Assembly (NCBI RefSeq): GCF_029931775.1
Contig: NC_079332.1
Location: forward strand, 756,501-820,500
Origin: Euleptes europaea
Lineage: Eukaryota; Chordata; Lepidosauria; Squamata; Sphaerodactylidae
DNA length: 64,000 nucleotides
Direction: 5' to 3'
The translations under genes and the position numbers were made by a program. Each line of letters starts with the position of its first letter. The stretch's first letter is position 1. Below are positions 18,808 to 29,739 of the stretch, piece by piece. The notes under the pieces are model-generated. The model had not been told where the DNA came from. It did no database searches and saw nothing but the letters and a program-made list of their open reading frames with translations.

Positions 18808-21800
18808 ATGAGCGCGGCGGCCAAGGAGAGCGCGGAGCTGCCTTCGGTGCTGCTGGACCCGCGGAGCCGTCGGCGCTACGCGCTGGGGCGCTTCCTGGGC
18901 AAGGGGGGCTTCGCCAAGTGCTACGAGGTGACGGACGCCGAGAGCGGCGAGGTCTTCGCCTGCAAGGTGGTGCCCAAGGCGCTGCTGCTGAAGGCGCCGC
19001 AGCGGGAGAAGATGGCCACGGAGGTGGGCATCCACCGCAGCCTCCAGCACCGCCACGTGGTGGCCTTCCACGGCTTCTTCGAGGACGCCCGCTTCGTCTT
19101 CGTGCTCCTCGAGCTCTGCCGCCGGAGGGTGAGGCCCGCCCACCAGACCCCCACGAGGGACCGGCCAAGGCGGTGTGGGCTGCTCAGACCGGCAGCGGCT
19201 CTCCAGGCTCTCAGGCAGACGTGGGCCTTTCGCATCACCTGCCTGCCTGGTCCCTTGAACTGGAGAGGCCGCTGGGGATTGAACCTGGGACCTCATGCCT
19301 GCCCAGCAGAGGCTCTGCCACTGAGCTCACAGCCCCCTCCCCATGGCTCTCCAGGGTCTCAGGCTGAGATCTTTCACATTGCCTACCTGCCAGGTCCCTT
19401 TAACTGGAGAGGCCACTGGGGATTGAACCTGGGATCTTCTGCATGTCGTGCAGAGGCTCCACCACTGAGCCACTGCCCCTCCCGGGCGTGGGGGGGGGGG
19501 CGAGACGCTGCGGAGCCTGGCCGACGCCAAGCCGTCGCCATGGCTCTGACAGGAGGGACCGAAACACCAGCAGGCTGCCTCTGAGCCCGTGCAGAGTGCC
19601 TTCCCCCGCTGGGGCACTTCCCTGCCGTCTGCGTTCGCAGCAGGAAGGGCTGGCCACTACAGGCGCTTTGCGCATGCCCAGAGTATCTCTGGTAGTGGGT
19701 GATGGAGAGCCCTGGCCCATCCGAGTGGCCCCGACTGGCATGGAGGGTCGGCGTCTGACTGGGCAGCTTCCCCTGACTCCCAGGCCTGAGTGGCCTTCCC
19801 TCCCCAGAGGAAGCGCCAGAAACCTCTGACCTGCTCTGCTAGGCAGAACTTTCCAACAGTTTAGAGCGGTTCCTCGGTGGAACAGGCTTCCTCGGGAGGT
19901 GATGAGCTTCCCTGGAGGTTTTCAAGCAGAGGCTAGATGGCCATCTGTCCTTCCCGGTAGGATTCAGTCCCTCTCTTTGCAGGCTCTTGACGGTCTCCGT
20001 TTCTCGCCCACAGTCGCTCCTGGAGCTGCACAAACGCCGGAAGGCGCTGACGGAGCCGGAGGCCCGCTACTACCTGCAGCAGATCATCATGGGCTGCCAG
20101 TACCTGCACAGTAACCAGATCATCCACCGCGATCTCAAGCTGGGCAACCTCTTCCTGAATGACGACATGGAGGTGAAGATAGGTAAGGAGGCTCAGCCCG
20201 CCTTCCTTGCTGTCCGGCGTGAGAAAGGCGGCTCTCTGCTTGGGGTATCCTGGCAAGGCGGCTTGCCTGCCTGATCGTTCCTTTCACCCTTGGAAAACCT
20301 GGCACCTGTTTCCAGGTGGAAATTCCTTGGAAGGGGGTGGAGCAGGTGTCTTGGCAATCTGTTGTGCAACTTCCGTCTTGCCAGAAGAAACAGATTTGGT
20401 ATCTCGCCCCTGCCCTGGGTTGCAGATTGCAAATCTCAGCAGTTACGTCGGACGCCAACATGGTATTTGAGGGTCACCTCTGTGCTTCTGGCATACCGTT
20501 CCCTGGCCTGCCCCTCGGGGGTCTTTTAGAAGTCAAGCAGATATTTGTGTAAAAATGGGCTGCTTCCTTTTGTGTTCACTCTGAGCCACCAAATAGTTCT
20601 CTTGATTTCCATCCCTGGTGAGTTTGCTATGAGAGGGGTTTTGAGTGTTGGTGGTAAGAAAGTATGTTTCCTGAAAAGAGAGGCAGCCATGTCCCAGAGA
20701 CTCCGAGGGCATGGGGGGGGGGGGGAAGAGGAGGAAATACGGAGCTGGACGGAGCCTGAACGGCAATCCTGGAACCATGAAGATACCGTCGTCTTTCTCT
20801 TTAGCATTCCCAGAGGCAAGTTTTAGAAATAGCTAGAGGAAGAGCGGTGCACTTATACCTTTTTCTCTTTCCCCCGTTCAGATGCCCTATATTTCATGGG
20901 GGGGGGGTCACCTGTCCCCAAGATTGGGGTCGCCTTGGCCGATGCTTTGACCTGGGGTTTTGACCACCGTCTTCTTGACGTGGTGTGGTTAAGAGCAGTG
21001 GTTTGGAGCGGTGGAGTCTGATCTGGAGAACCGGGTTCGATTGCCCTCTCCTCCACATGAGAGGCGGAGGCTAATCTGATGAACTGGATTTGTTTCCCCA
21101 CTCCTACACACGAAGCCAGCTGGGTGACCTTGGGCTAGTCACAGTTCTCTTTGAGCTCTCTCAGCCCCGCCTACCTCACAGGGTGTCTGTTGTGGGGAAG
21201 GGAAGGTGATTGTAAGCTGGTTTGATTCTCCCTTAAGTGGTAGAGAAAGTCTCCATATAAAAGCCAACTTCTTCTTCATCCAGGTGACTTTGGCTTGGCA
21301 ACCAAGGTGGAGTACGAGGGGGAACGGAAGAAGACGCTGTGCGGGACCCCCAACTACATCGCCCCCGAGGTGCTGGGCAAGAAGGGGCACAGCTTCGAGG
21401 TGGATGTCTGGTCCATCGGCTGCATCATGTACGTTGTGGGAAGGGCTGTGAGCCGGATGAAGAGTCCTTCTCCCCCCATCCCAGCAACAGAAATTGCTGT
21501 TGTGAGACCCCCCTCAGAAGTCATGTTGGGTTTGAATGGAAGTGGGGGTGGGTCTGTTGTAGTTTCCCAGATGCTCCCCTCTCCCCACCACTGGCCAGCG
21601 GCAGGCCCTCTTGGGAGGGGGCTTCTGTCTCCTGAGCTTCCGTGGGTGGTCTCTCCATGCAGGTATACTCTCCTGGTTGGAAAGCCCCCGTTTGAGACCT
21701 CGTCTCTGAAGGAAACATATAAGAGGATTATGAGCAACGAGTACACCATCCCGTCGGTAGGCCGCTGCTGGGACGGGGTGGGTGGGGCCAGTGCTGTTCC

Positions 21801-24800
21801 AAAATCGCCGCCCTCCTCTGACGCGCTCCTTTTTTGCTCCCCTTTCCAGATCGTCAACCCCGTAGCGGCCAACCTGATCCGGAAGATGCTGCGCTTGGAT
21901 CCAGCCACCCGCCCCACCACAAAGGAGCTGCTGGGCGATGACTTCTTCTCGGCGGGTTACATCCCTTCCCGCCTGCCCCCCAGCTGCCTGACCGTACCGC
22001 CCAGGTTCTCCCCGGCCCCCAACAGGTTTGATGCCGGTGGGAGGAAGCCCCTGACTGTCGTTAACAAAGGTGAGTGGGCTCTGGGATGTAAGGGAGGGTC
22101 CAGGTCAAAGATCCCAAAGCCCCTGCTCGGAAAGCAAAACAGCTTCTTGCAGAGTCTCTAAAGGAAGAGGTTCCTTTCCCCAAATTTCCCCACTCGTAAA
22201 GTGAAGGACTGAACAACTGGATTTTGGCTGGAAATCACTAGAATGAAAGGCAGCTCCGGGAAGTCTGCAAGCAACCAACCACCAGTGGGAGAGGCAGGGA
22301 TGTTCTTTGCGTTTTCCTGCCCCACTTTTTGGCCCCCCTCAAAACAAAACGGCTGCCACAAAGCCATGTGTGAAACGGCCGTCTCTCTCTGGAGGCCTGG
22401 CAGCTCCTCATTTTGGCCGCTTTCCCCAAGCCTCAGGCCCAGAGAGCCCCATGCTAGACAAGGTGCCCCAGAAGGAGGAGGAGGGGGGTGCTCTGCAGAA
22501 GCCGGACAAGTACGTGGACGGCCTCCTGGTGGACCTCTTGCAGCAGCTGACTGTGGTGAACGCCTGCAGGGCTTCGGAGAGAGTCCCCGTGAGACAAGGT
22601 GAGGGGGAGGTACGTGTGCACGGGGGGGGGGGAGAGAAGCTGGCGGCATTGCGCTTCTTAACACCGGTTCCTTCTCCTTCTCTCTTCCAGAGGAGGCCGA
22701 AGACCCGGCCTGCATCCCCATCTTCTGGGTCAGCAAATGGGTGGATTATTCGGCCAAGTACGGCATAGGTAGGTGTCTGTTGGCAGGGCCTGGGCCTACT
22801 CCCACCACCAAGGTCGGGCAGAGAACTCACCCCAAATTACTTTGCCCCCGGGAGGGCCGAGGCGGACACATGAAGCTGCCTTCTACTGAGCCAGACCCTT
22901 GGTCCATCAAAGTCAGTCTTGTCTGCTCAGACCGGCAGCAGCTCTCCAGGGTCTCAGGCACAGAGGTCTTTCCCATCACCTACTTGCCTGGTCCCTTTAA
23001 CTGGCGATGCCGGGGATTGAACCTGGGACCTTCTGCATGCCAAGCAGAGGCTCTACCGCTGAGCCACAGCCACTCCCTATGGCTCTCCAGGGTCCCAGGC
23101 AGAAAAGGGTCTTTCACATCTCCTACTTGCCTAGTCCCTTCAACTGGAGATGCTGGGGATTGAACCTGGGACCTTCTGCATGCCAAGCAGAGGCTCTACT
23201 GCTGAGCCACAGCCCCTCCCCTCGGCTTCAGTAGCCAACTTAAGAAGCCAACTTCCTCGGCTTAACCATGGCTGGCCCGCTTCTCCGCACCCATTAGGGG
23301 CTTTGGGGAGAGCGGCAGGCCGGCATGTGCTTCTTTCTCTTTCCGCGCAGGCTACCATCTGTGTGACAACAGCGTGGGCGTCCTCTTCAATGATTTGACT
23401 CGCCTCATCATGTACAACGACTGGGACAGTCTGCAGTACATTGAGCAGAACGGCTCCGAGTCCTACTTCAACGTGCGCTCTTACCCGGACAGCTTCAACA
23501 AGAAGGTCAGCATCGCTGGGGGGCGGGGGGGGGGAGGAAGGTGCGGGATGGGAGCAGGCCCTGAAGGACGGGCGCCAAGAAAGGGTGATCAACACATGAA
23601 GCTGCCCTATACTGAACCAGACCTCCCTCGGTCCATCAAAGTCAGTATTGTCTGCTCAGACTGGCAGCGGCTCTCCAGGGTCTCAGGCAGAGGCCCTTCA
23701 CATCACCTACTTGCCCAGTCCCTTTAAGTGGAGATGCCGGGGATTGAACCTGGGACCTTTTACATACCAGGCAGAGACTGATCCACAGCCCCTCCCCAAT
23801 AAAGATCCCACCCTATCCTTGAACACACATGAACATATGAAGCTGCCTTATGCTTAATCAGACCCTCTGTCCTTCAAAGTCAGTTTTGTCTACTCAGACC
23901 GGCAGCAGGCAGAGTCTTTCACCTCACCTACTTGCCTGGTCCCTTTAACTGGAGATGCTGGGGATTGAACCTGGGACCTTCTACGTGCCAAACAGAGGCT
24001 CTACCACTGAGCCATGGCCTGTGGGCAGAGAAGGGGCACGGCTAGTTTGGGAACAGCAGAGGAATCGGGAGGAGGAAAAAGAGGGTCAGGAAGCACCCAG
24101 GAAGGGGCTTGGCTTCCAACTCTTTGCTCAAGAAATCTGGCCCGGTCTTTCCAGGCCTGCCCACAAATTCCTCTCCTGCTGGTTGTGCTGCTACCTGATA
24201 AAGAACCCGGTTATCTCCGCAGATTACGCTGCTGAAATACTTCCGAGACTACATGAGCGAGCACCTGGTGAAAGCCGGTGGCAATATCACCCCTCGAGAG
24301 GGAGACGAGCTGGCCCGCCTCCCTTACCTGCGCACCTGTTTACGCACGCGTAGCGCCATCATCTTCCACCTGAGCAACGGCACCGTGCAGATCAACTTCT
24401 TCAAGGTGAGCAGGCAGAGCCCCAGCATAGCGAGGTGTGGTGGTTAGTTAGGGCGACGGACTGCAGTTGGAGGGTGTGCGATCGTTGGGAGACAGGACCG
24501 AAGACCTCTTCCAGCAGGAAATCTTTAGGGACAGGTAGGTTCATTTAGAATCACAGAGTTGGAAGGGACCACCAGGGTCATTTAGTACAACCCCCTGCAC
24601 AATGCAGGAAATTCACAACTACCTCCACCCACCCACCGCCAGTGCCCAGAAGATGCCCTCCTTCTCATCATCTGCCTAAGATCATAGAATCAGCATTGCT
24701 GACAGGTGGCCATCTAGCCTCTGCTTAAAAACCTCCAGGGAAGGAGAGCTCACCACCTCCTGAGGAAGCCTGTTCCACCAAGGATCCGCTCTAACTACTA

Positions 24801-25156
24801 GAAAGTCCTCCCTAATGTCTAGACGGAAACTCTTTTGATTTAATTTCAACCCGTTGGTTCTGGTACGACCTTCTGGGTTTGATTCTCCCTTAAGCGGTAG
24901 AGAAAGCATATAAAAACCAGCTCTTCTTCTCTGTGACCCTCTGGCGCGGGCCGGCCCCTTCTGCCCCCAGGACCACACCAAGGTCATCTTGTGCCCCTTG
25001 ATGGCCGCCGTCAGCTACATCAACGAGAAAAAGGAGTTCCGCACCTACAAACTCAGCCTGATCGAGGAATTTGGCTGCTGCAAGGAGCTGTCCAGCCGCC
25101 TGAGCTTTGCCCGCACCATGGTGGAGAGACTGCTGAGCGCCAAGCCCTCTGCATAG
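18808..25156 (+). CDS. PLK1: PLK1-type polo-like kinase (complete, 10 coding exons)
   Basis: Ser/Thr kinase of mitotic entry, centrosomes, kinetochores and cytokinesis. Exons: 18808-19128, 20014-20182, 21284-21428, 21663-21756, 21850-22069, 22437-22598, 22691-22768, 23351-23505, 24223-24405, 24971-25156. All introns are GT-AG and in frame, giving 570 aa (human 603). Kinase features: Gly loop GKGGFAKC (31-38), Lys53, HRDLKLGN with Asp147, DFG Asp165, and T-loop Thr181 in [11 protein letters not shown] destruction-box-like RKPL follows the kinase domain. The polo-box domain keeps the phosphopeptide residues Trp387, His511 and Lys513. Compared with human (from memory) the N-terminus is shorter, the last six residues are missing, and the polo-box domain has about 40 changes. 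It could be a fast PLK1 or a paralog. The start begins MSAA like PLK1; the frame is open upstream but has no ATG there. Confidence 0.92.
19181..19485 (-). repeat. SINE family A dimer in PLK1 intron 1
   Basis: Two family A units in minus orientation (about 19,181-19,335 and 19,343-19,485). The right-hand unit starts abruptly at GGCTCTCCAGGGTCTCAGGC, lacking the first 70 or so bases of the plus-strand pattern. The same junction recurs in intron 7. Confidence 0.85.
19848..19952 (+). mobile_element. CR1 LINE fragment in PLK1 intron 1
   Basis: Short CR1 piece from AACTTTCCAACAGTTTAGAGC to GCTAGATGGCCATCTGTC. It ends about 60 bases before exon 2. Bases 19,486-19,847 are unique intron. Confidence 0.85.
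20975..21277 (+). repeat. SINE family C in PLK1 intron 2, tail at the exon 3 acceptor
   Basis: Full-length copy with head GTGTGGTTAAGAGCAGTGG and B box GGTTCGATTGCC. The family 3' end TAGAGAAAGTC...CATATAAAAGCC is followed by a short CTTCTTCTTC tail. That tail runs directly into ATCCAG|G, the acceptor of exon 3 (exon begins 21,284). Confidence 0.9.
22866..23218 (-). repeat. SINE family A dimer in PLK1 intron 7
   Basis: First unit about 22,868-23,072, second about 23,078-23,216, both minus-oriented. The second unit begins ATGGCTCTCCAGGGTC, the same junction as in the intron 1 dimer. Confidence 0.85.
23595..24018 (-). repeat. Two SINE family A copies in PLK1 intron 8
   Basis: Copies at about 23,595-23,793 and 23,835-24,018, both minus-oriented and separated by about 40 bases of AT-rich sequence. 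Unlike the intron 1 and 7 dimers, each has its own CATGAAGCTGCC end, so these look like separate insertions. Confidence 0.85.
24547..24936. mobile_element. CR1 3' end (-) fused to a SINE family C tail (+) in PLK1 intron 9
   Basis: An inverted CR1 tail (24,547-24,882) stops at GTACGACCTTCTGG and passes directly into the last 55 bases of a plus-oriented family C SINE (TTTGATTCTCCCTTAAGCGG to CAGCTCTTCTTCTC). The composite ends about 35 bases before the exon 10 acceptor. Confidence 0.8.
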
Positions 25157-25210
25157 AGGCCACCCGGCACCGAGGACAGTCCACCACTTCTATTTTAAAC
25201 ACCGAAATTG

Positions 25211-25216
25211 AATAAA
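25211..25216 (+). terminator. PLK1: poly(A) signal of PLK1
   Basis: AATAAA lies 54 bases after the PLK1 stop codon, giving a very short 3'UTR. A GT-rich downstream element (TTTGCTGTTTGTCG) follows. Confidence 0.8.
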
Positions 25217-25539
25217 GTTATTTTGCACACTGCTTTGCTGTTTGTCGAGGCGCTGATTCTAAACGTCCGTTTGACTTCAGACCAATCTTTGGGGGGGGTG
25301 ATGTCGGTAAGCATCTCAAGACATGTGGTCCCCAAGGAAGCCGTTCACCCCATCCCATTAGCTTATCCGATTGCAATGTTTTTACCCTGCTCTTCACCCC
25401 AAAGGAAAGCCAGGGGTCTAACAGTCAGGAGGGTTGAGGCCGGCAACAGGCCGAGTCAGCCTGGAAAGAAAGATGACCACACAGCCCCCCTTGGCTACGG
25501 AGGAGCTGCGAAGAAACGCCTCATTCTTCAGGCAGAATT

Positions 25540-25800
25540 TTGCTGGATGGGGCCACCGCGGCTGGCTCAGTCAAGGAAGCCACGGCGGCCCCTCAGCTTG
25601 AAAGACCTGAGCAAGGCTGTTAATGAGAGGACCATTCTTGGGGAGGGGGGGACATGAATGCAAACAGTTGCCGTAAGTACGGCAGCCTCAGTTTAGTCAT
25701 TTTAGCTTCTAGGGAGAGTTCAGGCTTGATTTGACCTAGAACCCCCTTATTTGTCCTTCCGGCAATCCACAGTATCCATCAAAGAAGGGCAGAAGAAGAA
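25540..25800. mobile_element. Two BovB/RTE LINE fragments in opposite orientation
   Basis: 25,545-25,660 matches the plus sense of the BovB C-terminal coding region (sequence for KEAT... ERPEQGC, compare LQDLSKAVKDR read from 39.1 kb). 25,680-25,780 matches the reverse complement of a more upstream BovB segment, sharing AGCCTCAGTTTAGTCATTTT with 39,331-39,350. The two pieces abut head to head. Confidence 0.6.
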
Positions 25801-25809
25801 AGTCCTTCA

Positions 25810-26046
25810 CGGGGTATTCATGGCTATTAGTTAGAATGGATACTAGTCATGCTGCACACCTATTCTCTCTAGTATCAGAGGAGCATGCCTATTATATTGG
25901 GTGTTGTGAAACACAGGCAGGATAATGCTGCTGCAGTCGTCTTGTTTGTGGGCTTCCTAGAGGCACCTGGTTGGCCACTGTGTGAGCAGACTGCTGGACT
26001 TGATGGGCCTTGGTCTGATCCAGCAGGGTGTTTCTTATGTTCTTAT
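25810..26046 (+). repeat. Interspersed repeat family E
   Basis: Shares GGCACCTGGTTGGCCACTG, CTGCTGGACTTGATGGGCC and TGTTCTTATG with two inverted copies at 57.05-57.61 kb. It is common in lizard DNA; the class is not determined. Bases 25,220-25,540 before it are unique. Confidence 0.6.
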
Positions 26047-26466
26047 GCTGGACATCTGCCATACCCAGAAGGATTTTTTGCAGGACAACCTCAAACAGGA
26101 GCAATCTATCTGAACAGTGAGACTTCAGAGATGTCAACCACAGTGCACAAGCATCCCTAATAAGATCTCCTGCTAAATCACAGGGCATGGTGGGGTAGAG
26201 AGAGGGGGCCCCCGGATCTGGCGCAGCTGGGTGTCGAAGAAGAGCTGACCGCCACAGCTCTCTGAGCAAAGAGCGGGGTGCTTTCTGAGCAAAGAGCAGG
26301 CCTCTCAGCAGGAGGGCTGTGGGGTGGCCTCAAAGGTCCCGAAGTTTCTCTCCCTGCAACTGACACAGCCAAGGGCTGCCCCGATATTCATGCCAGCCAT
26401 CACCTAATCAGATTGGTTCTCATCTGTCCTTTCAGCGGGGCCTCTTCTGCCTGGCCAATCTTCCCA

Positions 26467-26890
26467 GATTCATAGAATCATAGAGTCGGAAGGGACCACC
26501 AGGGTCATCTAGTCCAACCCCCTGCACAAGGCAGGAAATTCACAACTGCCTCCCCCTCCACACCCCCAGTGACCCCTATTCCATGCCCAGAAGATGCCCA
26601 AGATGCCCTCCCTCTCATCATCTGCCTAAGGTCACAGAATCAGCATTGCTGACAGATGGCCATCCAGCCTCTTCTTAAAAACCTCCAGGGAAGGAGAGCC
26701 CACCACCTCCCGAGGAAGCCTGTTCCACTGAGGAACCGCTCTAACTGTTAGAAAGTTCTTCCTAATGTCTAGACGAAAACTCTTTTGATTTAATTTCAAC
26801 CCATTGGTTCTGGTCCGACCTCCTGGGGCAACAGAAAACAACTCGGCACCCTCCTCCACATGACAGCCCTTCAAGTACTTCAAGGGCTCC
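26467..26890 (-). mobile_element. CR1 LINE 3' end
   Basis: Inverted tail from ATTCATAGAATCATAGAGTCGG to CCTTCAAGTACTTCAAGGGC. The minus-strand frame encodes RLDIRKNFLTVRAVPQWNRL. Bases 26,050-26,466 are unique. Confidence 0.9.
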
Positions 26891-26894
26891 ATCC

Positions 26895-27440
26895 CCACCA
26901 CACACCCATACACACACAGCCTTTGGAGAGGCAAGTTAGCGGCGTAAACAGGGGCAAGTGGCTGGCAGACGGAGGCTAATCTATTTGCTGAAATTGGGTA
27001 CTGCAGAGCCCGACTGTCAAGTGCCATTTATTAACTGGAGGCAGAAGCTTTGCAGATGAACCCAAGCGGGAGGGGGACAAGGCACAGGACAGAATGGATG
27101 AGACCGCAGTCAGAGCTGATAAGCTGGAGGTGGGGGGGGGGGAGGACAATAAAGAGGATGTTGACTTGTAATCTCATCTGCATCCATTCAGAGGTCCAGA
27201 GTGCCTCACCAAAAGACATCCACTGCCACAGCACAATTTGATTTCTGCCCATAACGTGGGATCCGTTTAGTACATTTTCGTCCTCTCCTTCTGAGGAGCC
27301 TGGTGCTTCCCCCCCACTCTGTTTTATATTTACGATGACCCTGCGAAGTGGGTTAAGCTGAGGGAGGAAGCAACTGGAATGAGGTCCCCCCCACAGTGCA
27401 TTTCATGGCAAGAAATGCAGAAAAGGGGACCCAAATTTAT
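26895..27440. other. Unique intergenic sequence
   Basis: No gene recognised. 27,290-27,400 has weak similarity to the inverted 3' half of SINE family F (GATGACCCTGCGAAGTGGG). Confidence 0.35.
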
Positions 27441-27444
27441 CACA

Positions 27445-27645
27445 GAGCAGAGGCTAGATGGCCATCTTTCAGCAATGCTGATTCTGTGACCTTGGCCACA
27501 TCATGAGAGGGAGGGCATCTTGGCCATCTTCTGGGCGTGGAGTAGGGGACACTGGGGGTGTGGGGGGGAGGTAGTTGTGAATTTCCTGAATTGTGCAGGG
27601 GGTTGGACTAGATGGTGTCCCCTTCCAACTGTATGATTCTATGAC
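27445..27645 (+). mobile_element. CR1 LINE 3'UTR
   Basis: From CAGAGGCTAGATGGCCATC to GTATGATTCTATGA, 3'UTR only. Confidence 0.85.
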
Positions 27646-27649
27646 CACG

Positions 27650-28590
27650 TAAGGCAGAAGCACCTAGGTCTTTTTAGTTAAAGTTTCATGAGAGATTGAT
27701 CAAACTGTACATGGTGGAGACAAAACTTGGTAGAACGAAACTTTTCTCCCCTTCTGGAACTCGGGATCACTCTATGGAACTGCTTGGCAGTAGATTCCAC
27801 ACAAACCACAAGCATGACCACTTCACCCAGTGGGCACTTGCCCTGCGGAACTCACCGCCACAAAGTCTGCTTTCACCTGTTTCCAGTGCTCTTTCACATT
27901 GGCTCTATTTTATCCCTGATGCTCTTTAACATTCAGAGTGGGTTCTGACAGGTATGCAGGTAACACCCAGGTGTAGATCTCATTACCTGAACCCCCAGAG
28001 GTATGGAGGTCCAGGATGTGCCGAAGCAGGAGCGGTACAATTCCTCCCTGTTTTATCACCCCGACTTCTCTCTAGGTAGGGAGAGCAAACCGCCTTGCAA
28101 ATTTATTTCTTACCATGGAACTGACCCGGAGAAGCTACCCTATATTTACCTGCCCCTCCGAGCATGGCAACATTTGCTTCTTGCGTTTGTGTGTTTTACA
28201 CATTGGTGTCCTGCAAGCACCCACTGTGCTGAGGAACCATGCCCAAATTCTCCCGCTTCCTCCATTCGGCAGTCCAAGCCTCCTGGCATCAGGAGAGGAA
28301 CGGCCTCTCTGTTTCGATCCGCGGCTTCGTTCCAAGCACCAGCAAAACGGCTTTCAGCAGCTGAGCCGGGCCCAGACAAGCCTTTAGGGGCCTGAGTCTG
28401 AGTGGGTGGTGGAGGTGTACGGGTGGCAAACAGCCCCGGGCTCGAGTCCACCCCGCAGGAGGGAGCAAATCCGCTCTTGCAGCTGAGACCCAGCCTAGAG
28501 GGAACCATCCAAGGCAGAGACGACTCCTGCCCAGATGAGCCTCCAGTCAACAAGTTTCTCTGGCTTCGTGGCAATGGTGGTGAAGGAGCA
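27650..28590. other. Unique intergenic sequence
   Basis: Open frames at 28,003-28,395 (plus) and 28,146-28,625 (minus) overlap and show no family. No splice pattern links them. I could not place the expected second exon of NPW here. Confidence 0.35.
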
Positions 28591-28594
28591 AGGG

Positions 28595-28765
28595 GCAAGG
28601 GGCAACCAACGTACAGTAACCCCATAGGGTTTTCAAGGCAAGGGACATTCGGGAGTGGTTTCCCATTGCCTGCCTCTGCCCATCTAAGTACTAACTAGGG
28701 CTGACCCTGCTTAACATTTGAGATCTGGTGAGATCTGAGCCATCCAGGTCGGGCCTGATGTACCT
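28595..28765 (-). repeat. 5S-rRNA-derived SINE
   Basis: The plus strand shows CTAAGTACTAACTAGGGCTGA and CCCTGCTTAACATTTGAGATC, the inverted 5S-like head, preceded by the TTTTCAAGGCAAGGGACATTC body. A 30-base 5S-like scrap also occurs at 31,100-31,130. 28,770-29,400 is unique. Confidence 0.7.
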
Positions 28766-29404
28766 ATAGCTACTTTTGAAAAACCCTGCCTTGCATGCTC
28801 CTAGGGGCAAAGATCTGTCTGGTTTTCATGTTTTTTTTTACGAATAGTTCAAACCTAGTTGTTTGTATACAGAAATCATACCTGGTGATGAAACAGAACG
28901 GTTTGAGTTCTTAAAGCACTCCGCACCCAATACAGCAGCTTACTCCAACGCTATAAGGTAGGACAGGATTATGGGCACCCTCTACCACAGATGCTGTAGC
29001 AGCTCCTGCGCTTCACTGCAGAACTCATATCGGAACCAGGGATATAATTTTGGGGCTCTGTTAAATGTGAGGAGATCAGAACCATCATTAGATCTCGTGT
29101 GACTTTTTTAAAAAGTATAAAGACAGCCAGAGGGAAGAAGGGCAGAATCAGACGAAGCGGGAGGATGAAACTGGGGGAGGAAAGAATCCCCCCTCACGAA
29201 ACCCTCTCTATCGACAATGCCATCGTCCCAAACTGATTTTGAACTCTTCAGAGCTCCCCTCCCCAACAACAACAAACTAGTTTTCCCACTATGATTGAAA
29301 TATTTAACAGATAAAGAAAAAATCAAGAAAACATAAGCCATGGCTTGCCGGATCAGGTCTATCTCCCCCCACAACCCCAAGCCTATAATTCTTTCCCTGA
29401 TAGA

Positions 29405-29735
29405 ATTGGAGGAGGAGGAGGAGGAGGAGGAGGAGGAGGAGGAGTAGTTGGTTTTTATAAGCTGATTTTCTCTACCACTTAAGGGAGAATCAAACCGTCT
29501 TACAATCACCTTCCGTTCCCCTCCCCACAACAGACACCCTGTGAGGCAAGTGGGGCTGAGAGAGCTGTGACTAGCCCAAGGTCACCCAGCTGGCTTCATG
29601 TGGAGGAGTGGGGAAACAAATCCAGTTCGCCAGATTAGCCTCCGCCGCTCATATGGAGGAGCAGGGAATCAAACCCGGTTCTCCAGATCACAGCCCACCA
29701 CTCCAAACCACCGCTCTTAACCACACCACGCTTGC
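29405..29735 (-). repeat. (GGA)n tract plus SINE family C
   Basis: (GGA) repeats at about 29,408-29,444, then the inverted family C body from GTAGTTGGTTTTTATAAGC to CTTAACCACACCACGCTTGC. Confidence 0.85.
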
Positions 29736-29739
29736 GCTC

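Noticed and set aside
18315-19367. 350-codon and other long frames across the PLK1 promoter and exon 1
   Set aside because: CpG-rich DNA has few stops in all frames. The true frame is fixed by the PLK1 kinase motifs starting at 18,808.
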